Below are positions 1 to 12,891 of a DNA stretch of 64,000 bases, piece after piece. Location: the NCBI GenBank assembly GCA_027627225.1, contig CM051033.1:15266058-15330057 (forward strand), in the 5' to 3' direction. A program made the translations under genes and the position numbers. The first letter of the stretch is position 1; every line of letters starts with the position of its first letter. The stretch comes from Congeria kusceri (Eukaryota > Mollusca > Bivalvia > Myida > Dreissenidae). The notes below the pieces were generated by a model, which was given only the letters and a program-made list of their open reading frames with translations, ran no database searches and had not been told where the DNA came from.

Positions 1-622
1 GCACTCATGTATGTGTTAAGAAACAGGGCATACGCAGTAAGCCAAAAAGCATGCATCCCAAGGACTCTTGGCATGGGTTTGACATGCGTCCTTTTGAAAA
101 AATATGTGTCCAAAAACGATTGATTTTGCGTTTCCGAGATCCCTGTTCACCCCAGGGCCATCATTTGAACAATCTTTGTAGAGGACCACTGTACAATGTT
201 ACATACCAAATATGAAACCTCTAGGCTTTGCAGATTCAGAGGAGAAGATTTTAAAAGTCATTTTGCTATATAAGTTTATATAAACAATGTGACCCCCCGG
301 GGCGTGGCCATTTTTGACCCCAGGGCATCATTTGAACAATCTTTGTAGAGGTCCACTAGAGGATGTCACATATCAAATATGAAAGCTCTGAGCCTTGCGG
401 TTTCATAGGAGAAGGTTATTAAAGTTTTCATTCACTTTTTAAATCTATTTTTAGCTATGGTGACCTATATATGCAGCAGACTGGAAAGATTTAAACACCT
501 TTTAAAGAGGTCCACCCAAGGATCATTCCTCTGAAGTTTGGTGAAAATCTGACAAGCGGTTTAGGAGGAGTTACAACGGGCATTCACAAAAGCTCACCAT
601 GAGCACTTTGTGCTCAGGTGAG
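1..622 (-). mobile_element. F1 hairpin-ended repeat, 5' part, minus strand
   Basis: The reverse complement carries the same 5' end as the copies at 53008 and 54109: the nested hairpin AGCTCACC / GAGCAC-AAA-GTGCTC / GGTGAGCT lies at about 590-622. Behind it come tandem units with the phrases GATTGTTCAAATGATG and CCCTGGGGTC. The core runs off the left edge of the window, so its 3' end is not visible. It has no coding capacity. Confidence 0.8.
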
Positions 623-1163
623 CTAATAAAAACAAGAGGGGGGATGGGGATGAGGGGATCTTTCTTGGCTGTGTTGTTACTTCATCGTTTAATGAGTTGA
701 TTACGTCAATATGAAATTAATTTAATGAAACACACGCTTATTTTACAATTATTTTTGTAGAATCAGGTGTAGCTGAAGTTAGTTTTTTGTAGCCACACTC
801 CTGGCCCAAATTTTCGCTTACAGCGTCATTTTGTAGATTCCGCCTATTGTGCCTGTACATTTTTTGAACCCAAGCTACGCCCCTGACTACAACAACCCAA
901 GCTACGCCCCTGACTACAACAACCCAAGCTACGCCCCTGACTACAACAACCCAAGCTACGCCCCTGACTACAACAACCCAAGCTACGCCCCTGATTACAA
1001 CAACCCAAGCTACGCCCCTGACTACAACAACCCAAGCTACGCCCCTGACTACAACAACCCAAGCTACGCCCCTGACTACAACAACCCAAGCTACGCCCCG
1101 GACTACAACAACCCAAGCTACGCCCCTGACTACAACAACCCAAGCTACGCCCCTGACTACAAC
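623..1163 (+). mobile_element. hAT-like MITE copy, left end lost, right end expanded into a minisatellite
   Basis: Bases 623-885 are closely similar to the complete MITE at 14924-15284 (shared phrases include AAGTTAGTT, CTCCTGGCCCAA and TGTAGATTCCGCCTATTGTG). The left terminus is missing because similarity starts abruptly at the edge of the F1 copy. The right terminus, AAGCTACGCCCCTG, does not occur once as in the sister copy but is repeated eleven times (see the array entry). Confidence 0.75.
867..1163 (+). repeat. 27-bp minisatellite, 11 units
   Basis: Eleven near-identical head-to-tail units of AACCCAAGCTACGCCCCTG followed by ACTACAAC. The length is a multiple of three, so open frames run through it on both strands and encode repeats such as NPSYAPDYN. 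These are by-products of the array, not a gene. The first 19 bp of each unit are the right terminal repeat of the hAT-like MITE and the last 8 bp are its flank. Confidence 0.95.
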
Positions 1164-3639
1164 AACAATACTTTGTGTCAAAAATCTTATTTAAACAAAC
1201 TGTTTATTAACTACCCGCAATTAAACAATTAAATGGGACTTCATTCATTAAAAAGGAATAATACACATCTCAACATTTTTCGGTGTAGCTGTCTAAGATC
1301 ACTTTTGACCTAGATTTTTTTGCGATAATTATGCAGCGGGAAAATTGAATGCCAATAGAATTGGGCAAATTTTATATTTTTAGCGAATGCAAACTTACAA
1401 CAATGGTTTAATGTATACCAACAACTGTTGCATACGTTTGGGGATTAAAATTTACATAATTGTTTACATAAGCGGTTAAAATAAAGTTATAAATGTACCT
1501 TCAACATACACTCTAAAACTCAACATAATTATGAACATGTTTTGTCATTGTATGTCAAGAACAGAATATTATATTCGTTCCCACTATTAATCCACTGTTT
1601 TGTTTAGCCTAGCGGCATGCTCTATAAATAACAATTGATTCTAGCGAGTTCAACACACTCACGATCATTCTAAAAATAGCGCGCGTTCAGCTGCTGGTGT
1701 ATAGCTGTTATAATATACATGCATCAATTAGCGTCCCGAGAATCACATGAGCGAATATTTCAATAAATGAGGAATTTATGTATTTAAACTTACTGTGCAT
1801 GTTAATATGAAATTGAATGGCGGCTGCGTTCTATTAAGAATATAATAGAATAGCACATTTCTATCAACTTCTCCAGTAGATGTTAATCAACCTATAAAGA
1901 GATCTATATCTTTTAATAAATAAAATGTGGTGAAATAAGTATCGGAAAACGTCAAAAAGTTATTCGTGTTACTTTTACTTCATTTGCGTAGCATTAATAC
2001 ATTATTTGCAATACCAATTATACACAGAAACCCTCGATACATCATATTCCTACCGAATATAATTTTAAATCGCCATAGTCTAATATTTTTTATGTTTGTG
2101 TTATCAAAAATTTAAGTCATCATTATGTCAAATGCGCTGAATGTACTCTAAAGATTGCTTTTCATTAGGATACTAGTACACGGTATAAATGAGTAATTGA
2201 CTTCGAAATGTGCATGCATTATGCATAGATAACTTCCAAGATGAAGATAGGGTATATTACAATTATTTTCGTACATTGTTAATTTGTTACATTTGGCTGA
2301 CAAATTTATATAATAATGATGTTAACGTAAATTATTTAGGTTATTCAGGAATCACTGGTGAAAAAAAGGGGCGGTATGATCGGTTTATTCACGGTACAAA
2401 TATTAATAATTATTGAATAAACCACACGTTAATTTTGTGATCTGAGAAGTTTTCATATGGTGCTCAAACAATCTGGGTTTCGAGAAGTCGCCTTGTCTAA
2501 GTTTCCGAAAAGCCAAGTAACCGATCATCTTGGCTCTCTTATACTATGTTTAGGGTAAAAATTACATCTCAATATTAATATCAACACTGATTGTCTTTTT
2601 TAAAAGACATTTCTTGTTTATAAATTGGAACAAAAAGAAAAGAACGCTCACATTTATTTACTTTCACTTTCGACAAGTACTATAAACTGTCGTTAACTTT
2701 CATTTAAATGTTGCGTCTGCCAAAGTGTTTGCATATAATCCGTGTACAGTGTACCGTGATGATTTTTAATAGCAATTTTATTAATAAACACTAGTAGTTT
2801 TTTTAACAAATGAAGACGCAAGCTTGACGCGATCGGTGTACGAAAATTGTCAAGTTACACAGGTTCATCTTCAATTCTTATAATTTGTAAACTGTTCATT
2901 TCGCATAAATAAATATTATATATTGTGTTCGTTAAATTTGTAGCAATTTATTAAAAACGCGGGTGTTAATTACACGCACATAACATAACGCATACCTAAA
3001 CGGGAAAGAGTTACAAATCACTTACACCTTTACTAATTCAAATTAGATTGAGGGCGTGATAAACTTTCTATCAACAACATTCATTTGCGTTCTTATTGGC
3101 TGACTGGTTAGCTGTAGTTAAGCTGACTCCGTCTGCGTCTTGATTTTATCGATAATTGACACACTGGTGCAGAAGGGGAATGTGTTTATTGCCGAGTAGC
3201 GTTCTTTGTCTTGGGAAATTATGCGTACGCCAGAGAAAAGGGTTGCGTTCTTGAATCTAACACTGAGATTTATGGCATCCATTTCATACTAGTATGCGTC
3301 CATATACGCCGAATTACGCGTTACCGAGAATTATGCTTCAAAGTGGAATATCCCATGTGAGATATAAGATATTTCTTAAATGAGGCCTTTAAAAGCTTTA
3401 TTTTTTATAAATACATAATGTGCTTACAGTTGTTGGTGTCTTTTGATACAGCTCCGACATTCAACGAAATAAACAAGTTGCAAGATTAATAATCAAAACA
3501 ATAATAATAAGACAGAAGCTGGAATATGTATTCACAACCCAAATGCCATATATATGTGCATATACTGTCACTTCCACAGTCCTCTATCTGAGGTATATCT
3601 GTGACGGTCCTACAAAGACAGATAACACTTGTCCTGACA
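1164..3639. other. intergenic, nothing recognised
   Basis: AT-rich sequence. No open frame shows protein-like composition, and no clear RNA gene, tandem array or terminal inverted repeat was found by eye. Confidence 0.5.
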
Positions 3640-3912
3640 ATTATCTTCCGGGTACTGCATTTACCTAGCTTTGATCAGGGGAGTTCTTCAGGAATAGATG
3701 TTGCTTTGGGCAAAAATGGGGCAAAAACTCTTGTGATACTGGTAAGATTTTGCCCATTATTGAGCTGGTCTGAGATTTTATGGTCAAACACAAACTGTGC
3801 AAGTTTGTTCAAGATTGAATGAAAAGTGAAGTCTCTAACGCGTCCATCAACCCTCCGTCAACACAAATGTTGACGCATTATGGATGACGCAGCTCGAGAT
3901 CAGGTGAACTAA
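3640..3912 (-). mobile_element. Diverged F3 5' fragment, minus strand
   Basis: Read on the minus strand it starts like TTAGTTCACCTGATCTCGAG, then has CGTCATCCATAATGCGTCAACA, GACTTCACTTTTCATTCAATC and ACAGTTTGTGTTTGACCAT. These match in order the 5' region of the F3 copy at 32982. It is old and broken. Confidence 0.6.
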
Positions 3913-3926
3913 AAAGTTGTTGAAGT

Positions 3927-4040
3927 ATTATGTCCCCGTTGTAGCTATATGTGTAAACCCTGGGAAAACTGTATTATGTCCCGGTTGTAGCTATATGTGT
4001 AGCTATATGCGTAGCTATATGTGTAAACCCTGGGAAAACA
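3927..4040 (+). repeat. Short tandem duplication
   Basis: The phrase TATTATGTCCC-GTTGTAGCTATATGTGTAAACCCTGGGAAAA occurs twice in a row. The second copy has extra GTAGCTATATGYGTAGC steps inside it. Confidence 0.8.
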
Positions 4041-4166
4041 TTGAGATCATTTATATGTTTTCCTGACACAAAAAATTCCAGCACATTTAGCACATCTTAA
4101 ATTTCTAAATTCTTTGCACATTTTATTAATTGAGAGTTAGACTAGTCCCGGTTTTTAGAAACAACT

Positions 4167-5236
4167 CACTAGCGGCTCCAGGGGGGGGGGCGAATATAAA
4201 ACGGCAAAAACTGGATAAATATGCTAAAAAAAATTCGCTCAATCGGCCTTTACAAGATCCTAATTAACAAATTAACTTCAGTAAAACATACCCAACCTAG
4301 CCCGCACCAATGATTTCTTACGTACACCGTAGTACTTACCCCCGCCAAAGTTCAGCGAAGGATAAACTATAGACAATGGGTATATACAGTATACAAGTAC
4401 CTTTATTTGTGGATTTTATTGTTTTCTTGTATAAATTCATATATTATAGTTATAAGGTGTCAGATGCTATACACCATTGGCACAGGATACCGCATACTTT
4501 TTGAATAAATAAGATTTAAAGTCGATATTCAAGTCATCAATGAAAACTTGAGAGTTTAAACAGTTTTGTCTCATTAAATAGTTCCCACAAATCTAAATCT
4601 ACAAACTTGTTGTCCAAAGTTCTATTAGCTATCTCACCAAATGTCAAATTGTTTTATGCATTTATAAGAAAGATATATAATGATAAAATAGAGGGTGTCC
4701 ACCACAACGTTGGCTATAATTCCTGGCAATTTAACATTTTTCCCCGCACCGTTTGTCAGCGAAATTGACACAAAGTAAATGAATAATACAAATAATTATC
4801 GATCAATGTGTGTTTGAAAATAGTCAGCACAGTTTTTACATTAAGATGTTTCTGATGTATATAACATTGAATTTTAAATATGAGGGGTGTCGTAGGAAAC
4901 CGGACTTAACTTTACGCACATGCATTAAGACCGGTTTTCTCACGACGTGCCACATATGTATTTAGTGGACGGGCACATCAAACAAGGGCAATTTACCACC
5001 AAAACAGGTGCATGACACAACATGTCATTCCAACATAATATAGTGACTTATTAATTTATTTAGTAAAACAAACTGCACTTGATGATATGATGATGATGTG
5101 CAAACATTTATTACATATCTTTGATATGGATCTGTAGCTGATCTCTGCAGACCCACAGACAATATAAAGGGTTATAACTGCACGATCAAAAAGTTTACGC
5201 CCCCCCCCCCAACCGGAAATCTTGGGTCCGCCCTTG
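4167..5236. mobile_element. hAT-like MITE with poly-G/poly-C subterminal runs
   Basis: Left end CACTAGCGGCTCCAGG plus a 10-G run; right end, reverse complemented, CAAGGGCGGACCCAAGATTT followed by its own 10-G run. The directly adjacent flanks carry the 5-bp direct repeat CAACT (4162-4166 and 5237-5241), a plausible target duplication. It is about 1.07 kb with no transposase. The GGGCGGAYCC-type terminus resembles hAT elements; the superfamily call is an inference. Confidence 0.6.
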
Positions 5237-5289
5237 CAACTAGTCTAATTCATGAGACGTGCTGCGAATTTAGTGTTACTTTTTATATA

Positions 5290-6274
5290 CTGGCGCAGTG
5301 CCTAAATTCGCCACTTGCCTAAATCCGACACCCCATCCGAATAAGCGTTTTTTTACCAGCGATTTCTATTTTGTTGATCTCAGTCAATCAGATACTTTCC
5401 CTTAACAATGCTGACGAGTTTTTATCTTGATTTGTGCATAAATAAATATTTAATCCAATTATTTTGTACATAACCCCTAAATGCAAACAAACTACATGCG
5501 GGGAATCTAATTCATACTGCGCATGCGCAGTTTTGAGGCCCGCATTGTGTCCATGATAAAATTAAATTATTGTGTTTTAATATTATGTCCATGTAAGCGT
5601 GTGCAGCATTAAAAATAACCATTATTCATTGGCATTACATACAATAAAATGCGGAAAAAATTGCATATTTAGAGCGCAGATGTCTCGCCACTCAAAACCC
5701 TCATTATTTGTCCCACATGCACGCAGGGCCTCAGTTTCAGAGCTATTTTTATACAAACAAATGAGTATTGGGAATTAATTGAAACATTGTATTAACAACA
5801 GACAGCAAGCTGCTTAATATAGAAAATTAAATAAGAACAATAGTCAAAAGTGGAATAAGCACGTCACGGTTCCTGATCTACGATTTCCACCAAGCAACTT
5901 CAGATTACTGTGTTGTTTTTTTAAACACTAGAAAATGAACCTTTAATAAACAAACGTGGGATTTTTGTCAATAGGCGTCAATACAATTACAAGTTGCTTT
6001 GAAAACATAATTTATAAAACATTATTATTTTCGAGCATTTTAAAGAGGGGTGGCGGATTTAGGCACTCCCGTGCTCATTTTTTACACTAATTAGGCCTTC
6101 AATCTCGATAAATATTTTTCATTTGCTAAGTATTTGAAATGTAACCAAAACACGCCAGCAAATGCACATTAAACCTATCTTGGTTAATGTAAATTTTTAT
6201 GTAAATCGGTAAACAACTAATGAAAATATCGTAAAAATAGCCCCCAAATGTGGCGGATTTAGGCACTGCGCCAG
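5290..6274. mobile_element. TA-flanked MITE with repeated subterminal motif
   Basis: Inverted ends CTGGCGCAGTGCCTAAAT (5290) and its complement ending at 6274 are each flanked by TA, as expected for the Tc1/mariner superfamily. The motif GCCTAAATCCGMCAC recurs just inside: at about 5315 on the left and, inverted, as GTGGCGGATTTAGGCACT at about 6050. It is 985 bp with no coding capacity. Confidence 0.7.
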
Positions 6275-6693
6275 TAGGGCTAAATTCGCTGGAACATTGC
6301 TCATATAAAAAGTAGCTCAATGTTTGCATAGGGCTTACAAGTACCGCTACACTTGCAACTACGTGTGGATTTTGTACGAGTAGGGAAAAAGAAGCAATTG
6401 CATATGGTTATTTTAGAATGCATCTGTACTAACTTTATGCGTATTTAGCTTCCAACGTTGTAACTTGTGGAAGATAACACCTAACACTAAGCAGCACATC
6501 AATTCCATTCATCCATTTGATCTATCAAGCGTTTTTCAACGGTATCCGAATGATACGGACCATGTATACGGACCAGACAATACGGACCATAATAAGGGAC
6601 GGTACAGACCACGTTCAGGCACGATACGGACAATGTTCAGGAACCATACGGAACATGTATTTATAAATGGAAAAAATAATAATGAGTTCCATT

Positions 6694-6822
<129 letters not shown>

Positions 6823-7354
6823 CATACACATTGCGTCACATCATGTTTGTTGGAAAATATTAACAGAGCAAACGATCCTGTTAAAGTTGTTCCTACGATA
6901 AGTCTCTGATGATTTGAAAATACTTGATTGTGTCAAATTATATACACCACAAAGATCCGATCTGATGATAAACGCACTGTTGTTTAGGCCATCTTAAGAA
7001 TTAAATTTTAATTTAGGAAAAGATTGTAAAAATATGTGGTGCCCCTAAACTGATCGTTATCGCCATTTTCCAAAAATAAATCCTAAGGTACATATTCAAA
7101 GGGATGGGGTATGTGCATCCATCTGGACACAAACCATATGCTATGTTTTGATTTCTAAAACTTGAAATGTGAAACAAAGCCTCGAGTGTTGCCCTCCATT
7201 GATTATTATCGCTCATCTTAGACAACAGCCTTAGGCAACATGTGGGCTCAGATTCACGGCGGGAAGTGGGGGTATTAGAGGCATGTGTTCGCGGACGATC
7301 CCCCAAAAAGATCCTTATCGCGAATTCAGGCAGTTTTTGATGCCATTACCCATA

Positions 7355-8344
7355 ACCTCGGGGTACCAATTCTCGAACGATTTTTTCTAAGTTTGTTAAA
7401 TATATAAAATTGTTTTACGTTCTTGGAAAATATTTACATTAGCATATCAGACGTAACATTACTCTTTCTTAAACTACAAACATTCGCGAAAATATAAGTT
7501 GATAACACCACCTTACCGTTTGTCAAATCAAGTCACCTATGTTTACATTTCGGAACCTGTTTTGGAACCAGTCGTTCATTCATTCGGGTCAACAAAAAGT
7601 TCCAACACACATGTAACTGGTAAAATAAATGTATTTAGATCGTAAATGAAGTGCAGTATTACTGATGATGATTTTTTTTTACATAAACAACAGATAATGC
7701 AGAACATTTCATATACCAAATAAATATAATTATATCACTCTACTTGACATCATACTGATCACATATTAACAGAGTTTTTTTTTTCTAACTATCATGTGTA
7801 GATAAAAAAAATGAATAAAAGAGACTCGAACATATTGGGTTCGTCTAGGAAATGCTTTCATTATTCAATGACCAATACAAATACCGGTAATTGTATGTAA
7901 CCAAAATGAAATAATAAAAACTTAGTTGTGTGTAACATACTCAAATCTAAGTAGAGCGCTTTAACATCATTATTGTTATAAATACGTCATTTTGACAGTT
8001 GTAAACAGAGTAAAAGGCCTAAATGTTGAATGACAGCTTTGTTCCAAATGTTTACATCTTAAAACCAATACTACTTTTGTGACAAATAATGATTTAACTA
8101 AAGGAAACACGACATTTCCCGGTCACATACTTAACCTTTGTGTAGTTGAATAAAACTTCGTCTGCTGATGTGCTACCGAAAATAGAGGCTGTGAAGTTGG
8201 AAGTTTGCCATTACAACATGTGTATATTAGACTTACTTAAAACGACAACCTATTTTAGTTTCAATGATTCACATGTGAATAAGTTTGGTTAATAATAAAA
8301 ATCGTACGAGAATTGGTACCGTTCGAGAATTGGTACCCTGAGGC
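7355..8344. mobile_element. TA-flanked MITE
   Basis: Inverted ends ACCTCGGGGTACCAATTCTC and (complement of the right end) GCCTCAGGGTACCAATTCTC continue into CGAACG and are flanked by TA on both sides (7353-7354, 8345-8346). The right end carries the GGTACCAATTCTCG box twice. It is 990 bp and lies inside the 6545-9640 element. Confidence 0.7.
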
Positions 8345-9640
8345 TATGTGTCTTTTTTGTGTACCCTATTTCAATTTTTGAGAAACATCGAAATAAAGTC
8401 GTGTGGAATTTTGAATCCTAACGCAGTTTCCAGCTTTTATATATGAGTTACTTTTATCAGTTTGAATGTGTAAGTGTCTTGTGATTAGGAGTGATACAGC
8501 TAAAATGTATGTTTTGTAACAGTAAAACGTGTATTTTTATAAGTGTAACCAGTGTACAGTTATGTGTGTAAGGTGATATGTGAATGAAGTGTGATAGGTT
8601 TTCACTGTCCTAATTGGTTATGAGCACATGTTAATGTAATCCCCATACCAAGCTATTAATTAGCTAACATGTCCTTTTTTCTAACAAGAAACCCAGCACA
8701 CTCTTACGTTTGTCACCAGAGACTTCAGTCATTACATACTTAGAAATAGTATCCTGCAAAGGAATATTGTTGAAGTCATTTTGCCCTGCTTGGTAAGATT
8801 TGTATTTTATTTTGTCTTACTGTATTTTGTTCTTTTACTCTATGCAGTTAACCTATTTGCTTAATGAATTGTATTGTTGAATGTATTGTATAATTAAGTT
8901 ATGCACTTTATAATATATTTAATGCATATTAATTATTGCATGTAATATATTTAATGCACAATCTCTATTTGTCAGGTTTATTATCTTATATTTAAAATAC
9001 TGGAATAAATATCGAAACTTTACAACGAGTTGACCTCATTCAACACCCCGTTACATAAGGCATTCAACTTTGAATACAAACATGTTTGTTTGCCATATTC
9101 AACGTTCCATTTGGTAATAATACAATGCATTTTTGCTGCTTTTCATATTCGTCCACATGACTTAATATTTTGTTTAAAGTCTGTGACAATCATGAAAACA
9201 CAATATATTTTTGAATGTTTTAAGTTTTAAACACTGGCCGTCTCATAGATCTGTGGTTGTTTTTGTGATGTGTATTTTTGAAATAATAAAATAAGATCGT
9301 TTTGAAAAAAGTAACAGCTTTTGAAACTTGTTTTACAAGACTGTCTTATGTTTGGTTTATATCCTTTGTTATAAAATAAAATAAATTATCCAACAATATT
9401 TCTTGAAATAACGGTTAACACTCATTTATTTCTGAAAGTGGTATTTTGGTTCACAATATAAAGGTTATGATAAGTATTTAAGCACATCTGCATAAATTCT
9501 CTAATGGTCCGTACATAATCGATCCTTAATGTGGTCCGTATTCCGTATCGTGCCTGAGTGTGGCCCGTATCGTCTATAATTATGGTCCCTGTTGTCTGGT
9601 CCGTATTCTCCCATGGTCCGTATCGTATGTAGTTCTTTTT

Positions 9641-12600
9641 GACCTAATAAGGGAGGTAACTGTGTCAGTTGTGCAACATTTTTTTTAAATATTGGTTTCT
9701 TAATCCACGCCTTCGAGTATTAACTAATTAAGTTATTGCTTTATAAATAGGGATCACATCTTGATGTGACATCGTCATGCACACGAGTATTTCATTTTGA
9801 CAAAAGTTGCACTGTAATTCCATTGTTTCATATAGTTTGATTAGAGTTACTTCCCGTAATTGCAAAGTTTCCATGAATGTATTAGATATAGGTTACAATA
9901 GAACCAAAACGAGTTTTGGCATACTGTTTTGTTGCAGAGTTCCATTCCGTGACCGTTTCAGGCGGGGAAACATAGCGAACACAACTTGGGCAAAGGCAGT
10001 TATACGGTATTGTTTGCGACGTGAGTGTTTTTGTTACTGCCATTACATTAGTGTATATTGCATTCGTACACAGCGTTTTCGAACCAAGACATAATACGCT
10101 CAATGGCCCTATTACGGGTGTATAGGTATTACAGGGGTATTCCGATTTTCGTATTTTACCATGCCCGGGATAGTCATATCTGAGTTCGTTTGTAGACAAT
10201 CGTTCACGCCAACTGTAATCTAAAAACAAATTGAAACAATGTTGTCCTTAAATGTAAATAGATAAAAGAATAGCAATAATTAGTTCAAGCTATTCCATTT
10301 TTTCCCAAATTATTGTGTTTTCATAAGACGATGAGTGGGCTTATTTACCCTCGGGACTTCGGTTAAAAACCATTGCCCGAGCACACTGCTTAACATATAA
10401 AACTTTGCTTGATAAAATACTAAAACAACCCTTCTTCAAAGGGTGTTACAATAAAATCTTTGCAGTGTGGGTGCGGTGCTTTAATAAAAATCTAATCGCA
10501 AAAATCTATTTTACTGTTAAAAGTCTTTGACAATATAGTCATTACTCCAAGAAGCACTGTAATTGAATAATTCTTGGAAAATATTCATAGAAGCGTTAAT
10601 ATATACAATGGAGATATAATATAGCAGTAAAATGCACTGGTTGACCTTTGCGAAGAATGCAGAGCGTGGGAAAATGAATTTGCATATAAAATAGGACGCT
10701 CAAAAACGGATAGTAATTGAACCAATGGAATTAGCTGTTTAGAAGGGGGTGTGACCAATCGGTGTCGAGCGCTAAATTTAGATTTGCAAAGGAAAGTATT
10801 TTTAATCAAAGCTCTGCTAGGTTAAAATATGCAGAGTTAAAAAGTGATATAATTGTATAAATTTTAGGAATTATGTCTGAAATGGAAGTGACATAATAAT
10901 ATTTGGAGTATTATGTCTCTATAAAAGTGACATAATTATTTAAATTTGAGGAATGTAAAAATAATTAGTATTTTAACTTTATTTATTTATTGTTTCCTTT
11001 GCAGTTGATACCTAGATAGACAGAAAGAGAGAGGATAGCCCAACCTGACAAGATTTAATGATGGGAAACATATAGTTTTATATGAGCCATCATATTTCTA
11101 GACCCATTTTCCAGCATATGCTGTAATGGGGTTGTTGGAGTCTTTGTAACTTAGAGATCAGGAACAAATATATGGTTTAATAACAATGTAAACATAAGAA
11201 AATTGGAGGAAGATACAGGCACAATAGTACCGGTTGTGTAATTAGGGTAAATTAATGAATACTTTAATATTTAACCAGATCTCTAAGTGGTTCAACATAG
11301 CTTTTAAAGAATGGATGTGATATTGTCAAGTCAATATTACATTTAAATGCTGTCAATATATGGAAAGGCGGAATTTTGCCAATAAAATAATTTAAAAGGG
11401 GGTCATAATAATAAATATACCCTGAATGTAATGGGTATTTCAGCTTAATACAGTGAATGGGTGGTATTTAGGATTATTTTACCTTTTCATGTTAAATGTT
11501 GAGTAAAAATACTCTTGAAATTGAATAAAATGAGTGAAGGTTCATCCACTGATGGAATGTGGATGCTGTTTATTTAAGAGAAGGGCTTGCATAGGCAAGT
11601 TAGTTATGCATTTAATTAGTTATAGATAATAGACAATTATGAGATAAGTGGTTAGCTTATGTTGAACACTTGCAGACAGGGAATATAGCAAGGTGCTCCA
11701 ACTTGAGACCCTGTCTGTTTAAATCTGAGGAGGGTTGGGCTATTTTAAAATGATAATTTCCCCCCCAGGGTGGCGTTAAAACAATAGTTAAAAACTGCAT
11801 ATATATAAATTTACATAAATTGCAGCAAGATAAGCTGCTGGTGACAAAACGGTTACCTAGATAGGGCCACTTAAAACAATATGTTAAGAAAATAGCACTA
11901 TATACAGTTAAGAATTAACACAACTGGAACATTATTTTTAATATGTACAGTTCTACATGTATTGTTCTTTTTATATACAGGAATTTAAGGAACTAGAACA
12001 TTATTTATAGCATGTACAATTCTACATATATTGTACATGAAGAATAAAAGAAACGAGAAGCCGCCCAGGGGGGAATAAGATGAAATATAAGAAGTGTAGG
12101 GTGGTCCGCCAGCAGGGGTCGGTTTCTGTGAATTTGGGTGGGTAAAGGAAGTATAATTGGACTGGTATGGATGTTTGAATTTGGTGTAGTCCTTTGGACC
12201 AGAGGGAGTGCACGGCAAGATTAAATAACTTAAAAATGGAGCAAAAGGTTGCAAAAGGATTAAAATCTTAAGAGATTGAATACTATGGGAGTGAAATTGT
12301 ACCAATTTGGTAAAATTGTTAGCAAATAAAACAGGATTATTATAATCCCTGATAAAAGACTTGCACAAGGCCATATCAAGATGTTAAAATGGATATAGTA
12401 TATAAAATACAGCATTAAGTACTGTACTTATCACAGTATTGATGATTTCTAAAATTCCAATACCTATCTATGGTAATTGGCCTTGATATGACCGACTGCA
12501 AATAAATGCAAGGAAAAAGGATCCTTGCACCGTGCACTCCAATCCGGCGTGGTTCTTAGAGGATGTTTGAAATTGAAGGTGTCCGAGGGGTGAGGAGGGG

Positions 12601-12891
12601 GTGCAATGCAGTCAAATATACCCAGAAAAATGGAAGGCCCCGTCCTTTCCAGATATTAAAAACTGCAGTAAAAAGGTTTTTATTAAGACACTGAAGAATG
12701 TAAGGGTGGACTAACGTCATACTCTCATAATAAATGGTTTTAAAATAAGGAATACCAGGTCAATACCATTGACCTGATTTAGAAAGGGCAGGGAATTTCA
12801 TAGTTCATAAAAGGTCATATAGTAAAAAACAGTTATAATAACTGTCAAGTAGTTGGTTGGGTTTTGACTGCTCCTTCCCACCCCTATAGAC
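9641..12891. other. No gene recognised
   Basis: The stretch contains two consecutive hairpin-like units with ATTATGTC / GACATAAT (about 10868-10942) and a weak inverted pair, ATAGCCCAACC at about 11035 and GGTTGGGCTAT at about 11731, that may bound an old element. The part just left of 12892 is probably the 3' untranslated tail of the LINE read on the minus strand. Its lower boundary could not be placed. Confidence 0.4.

Noticed and set aside
738..1232. Open frames with NPSYAPDYN or VVVVRGVAW repeats
   Set aside because: They are translations of the 27-bp minisatellite, whose length leaves frames open on both strands. No start context, splice signal or non-repeat domain.
9807..10229. Overlapping frames of 95 and 115 residues
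   Set aside because: Composition is rich in Cys and Arg without any recognisable motif, frames overlap on opposite strands, and no splice partners were found.
11985..12374. 129-residue minus-strand frame
   Set aside because: No motif, low-complexity composition, and it probably lies in or next to the LINE 3' tail.
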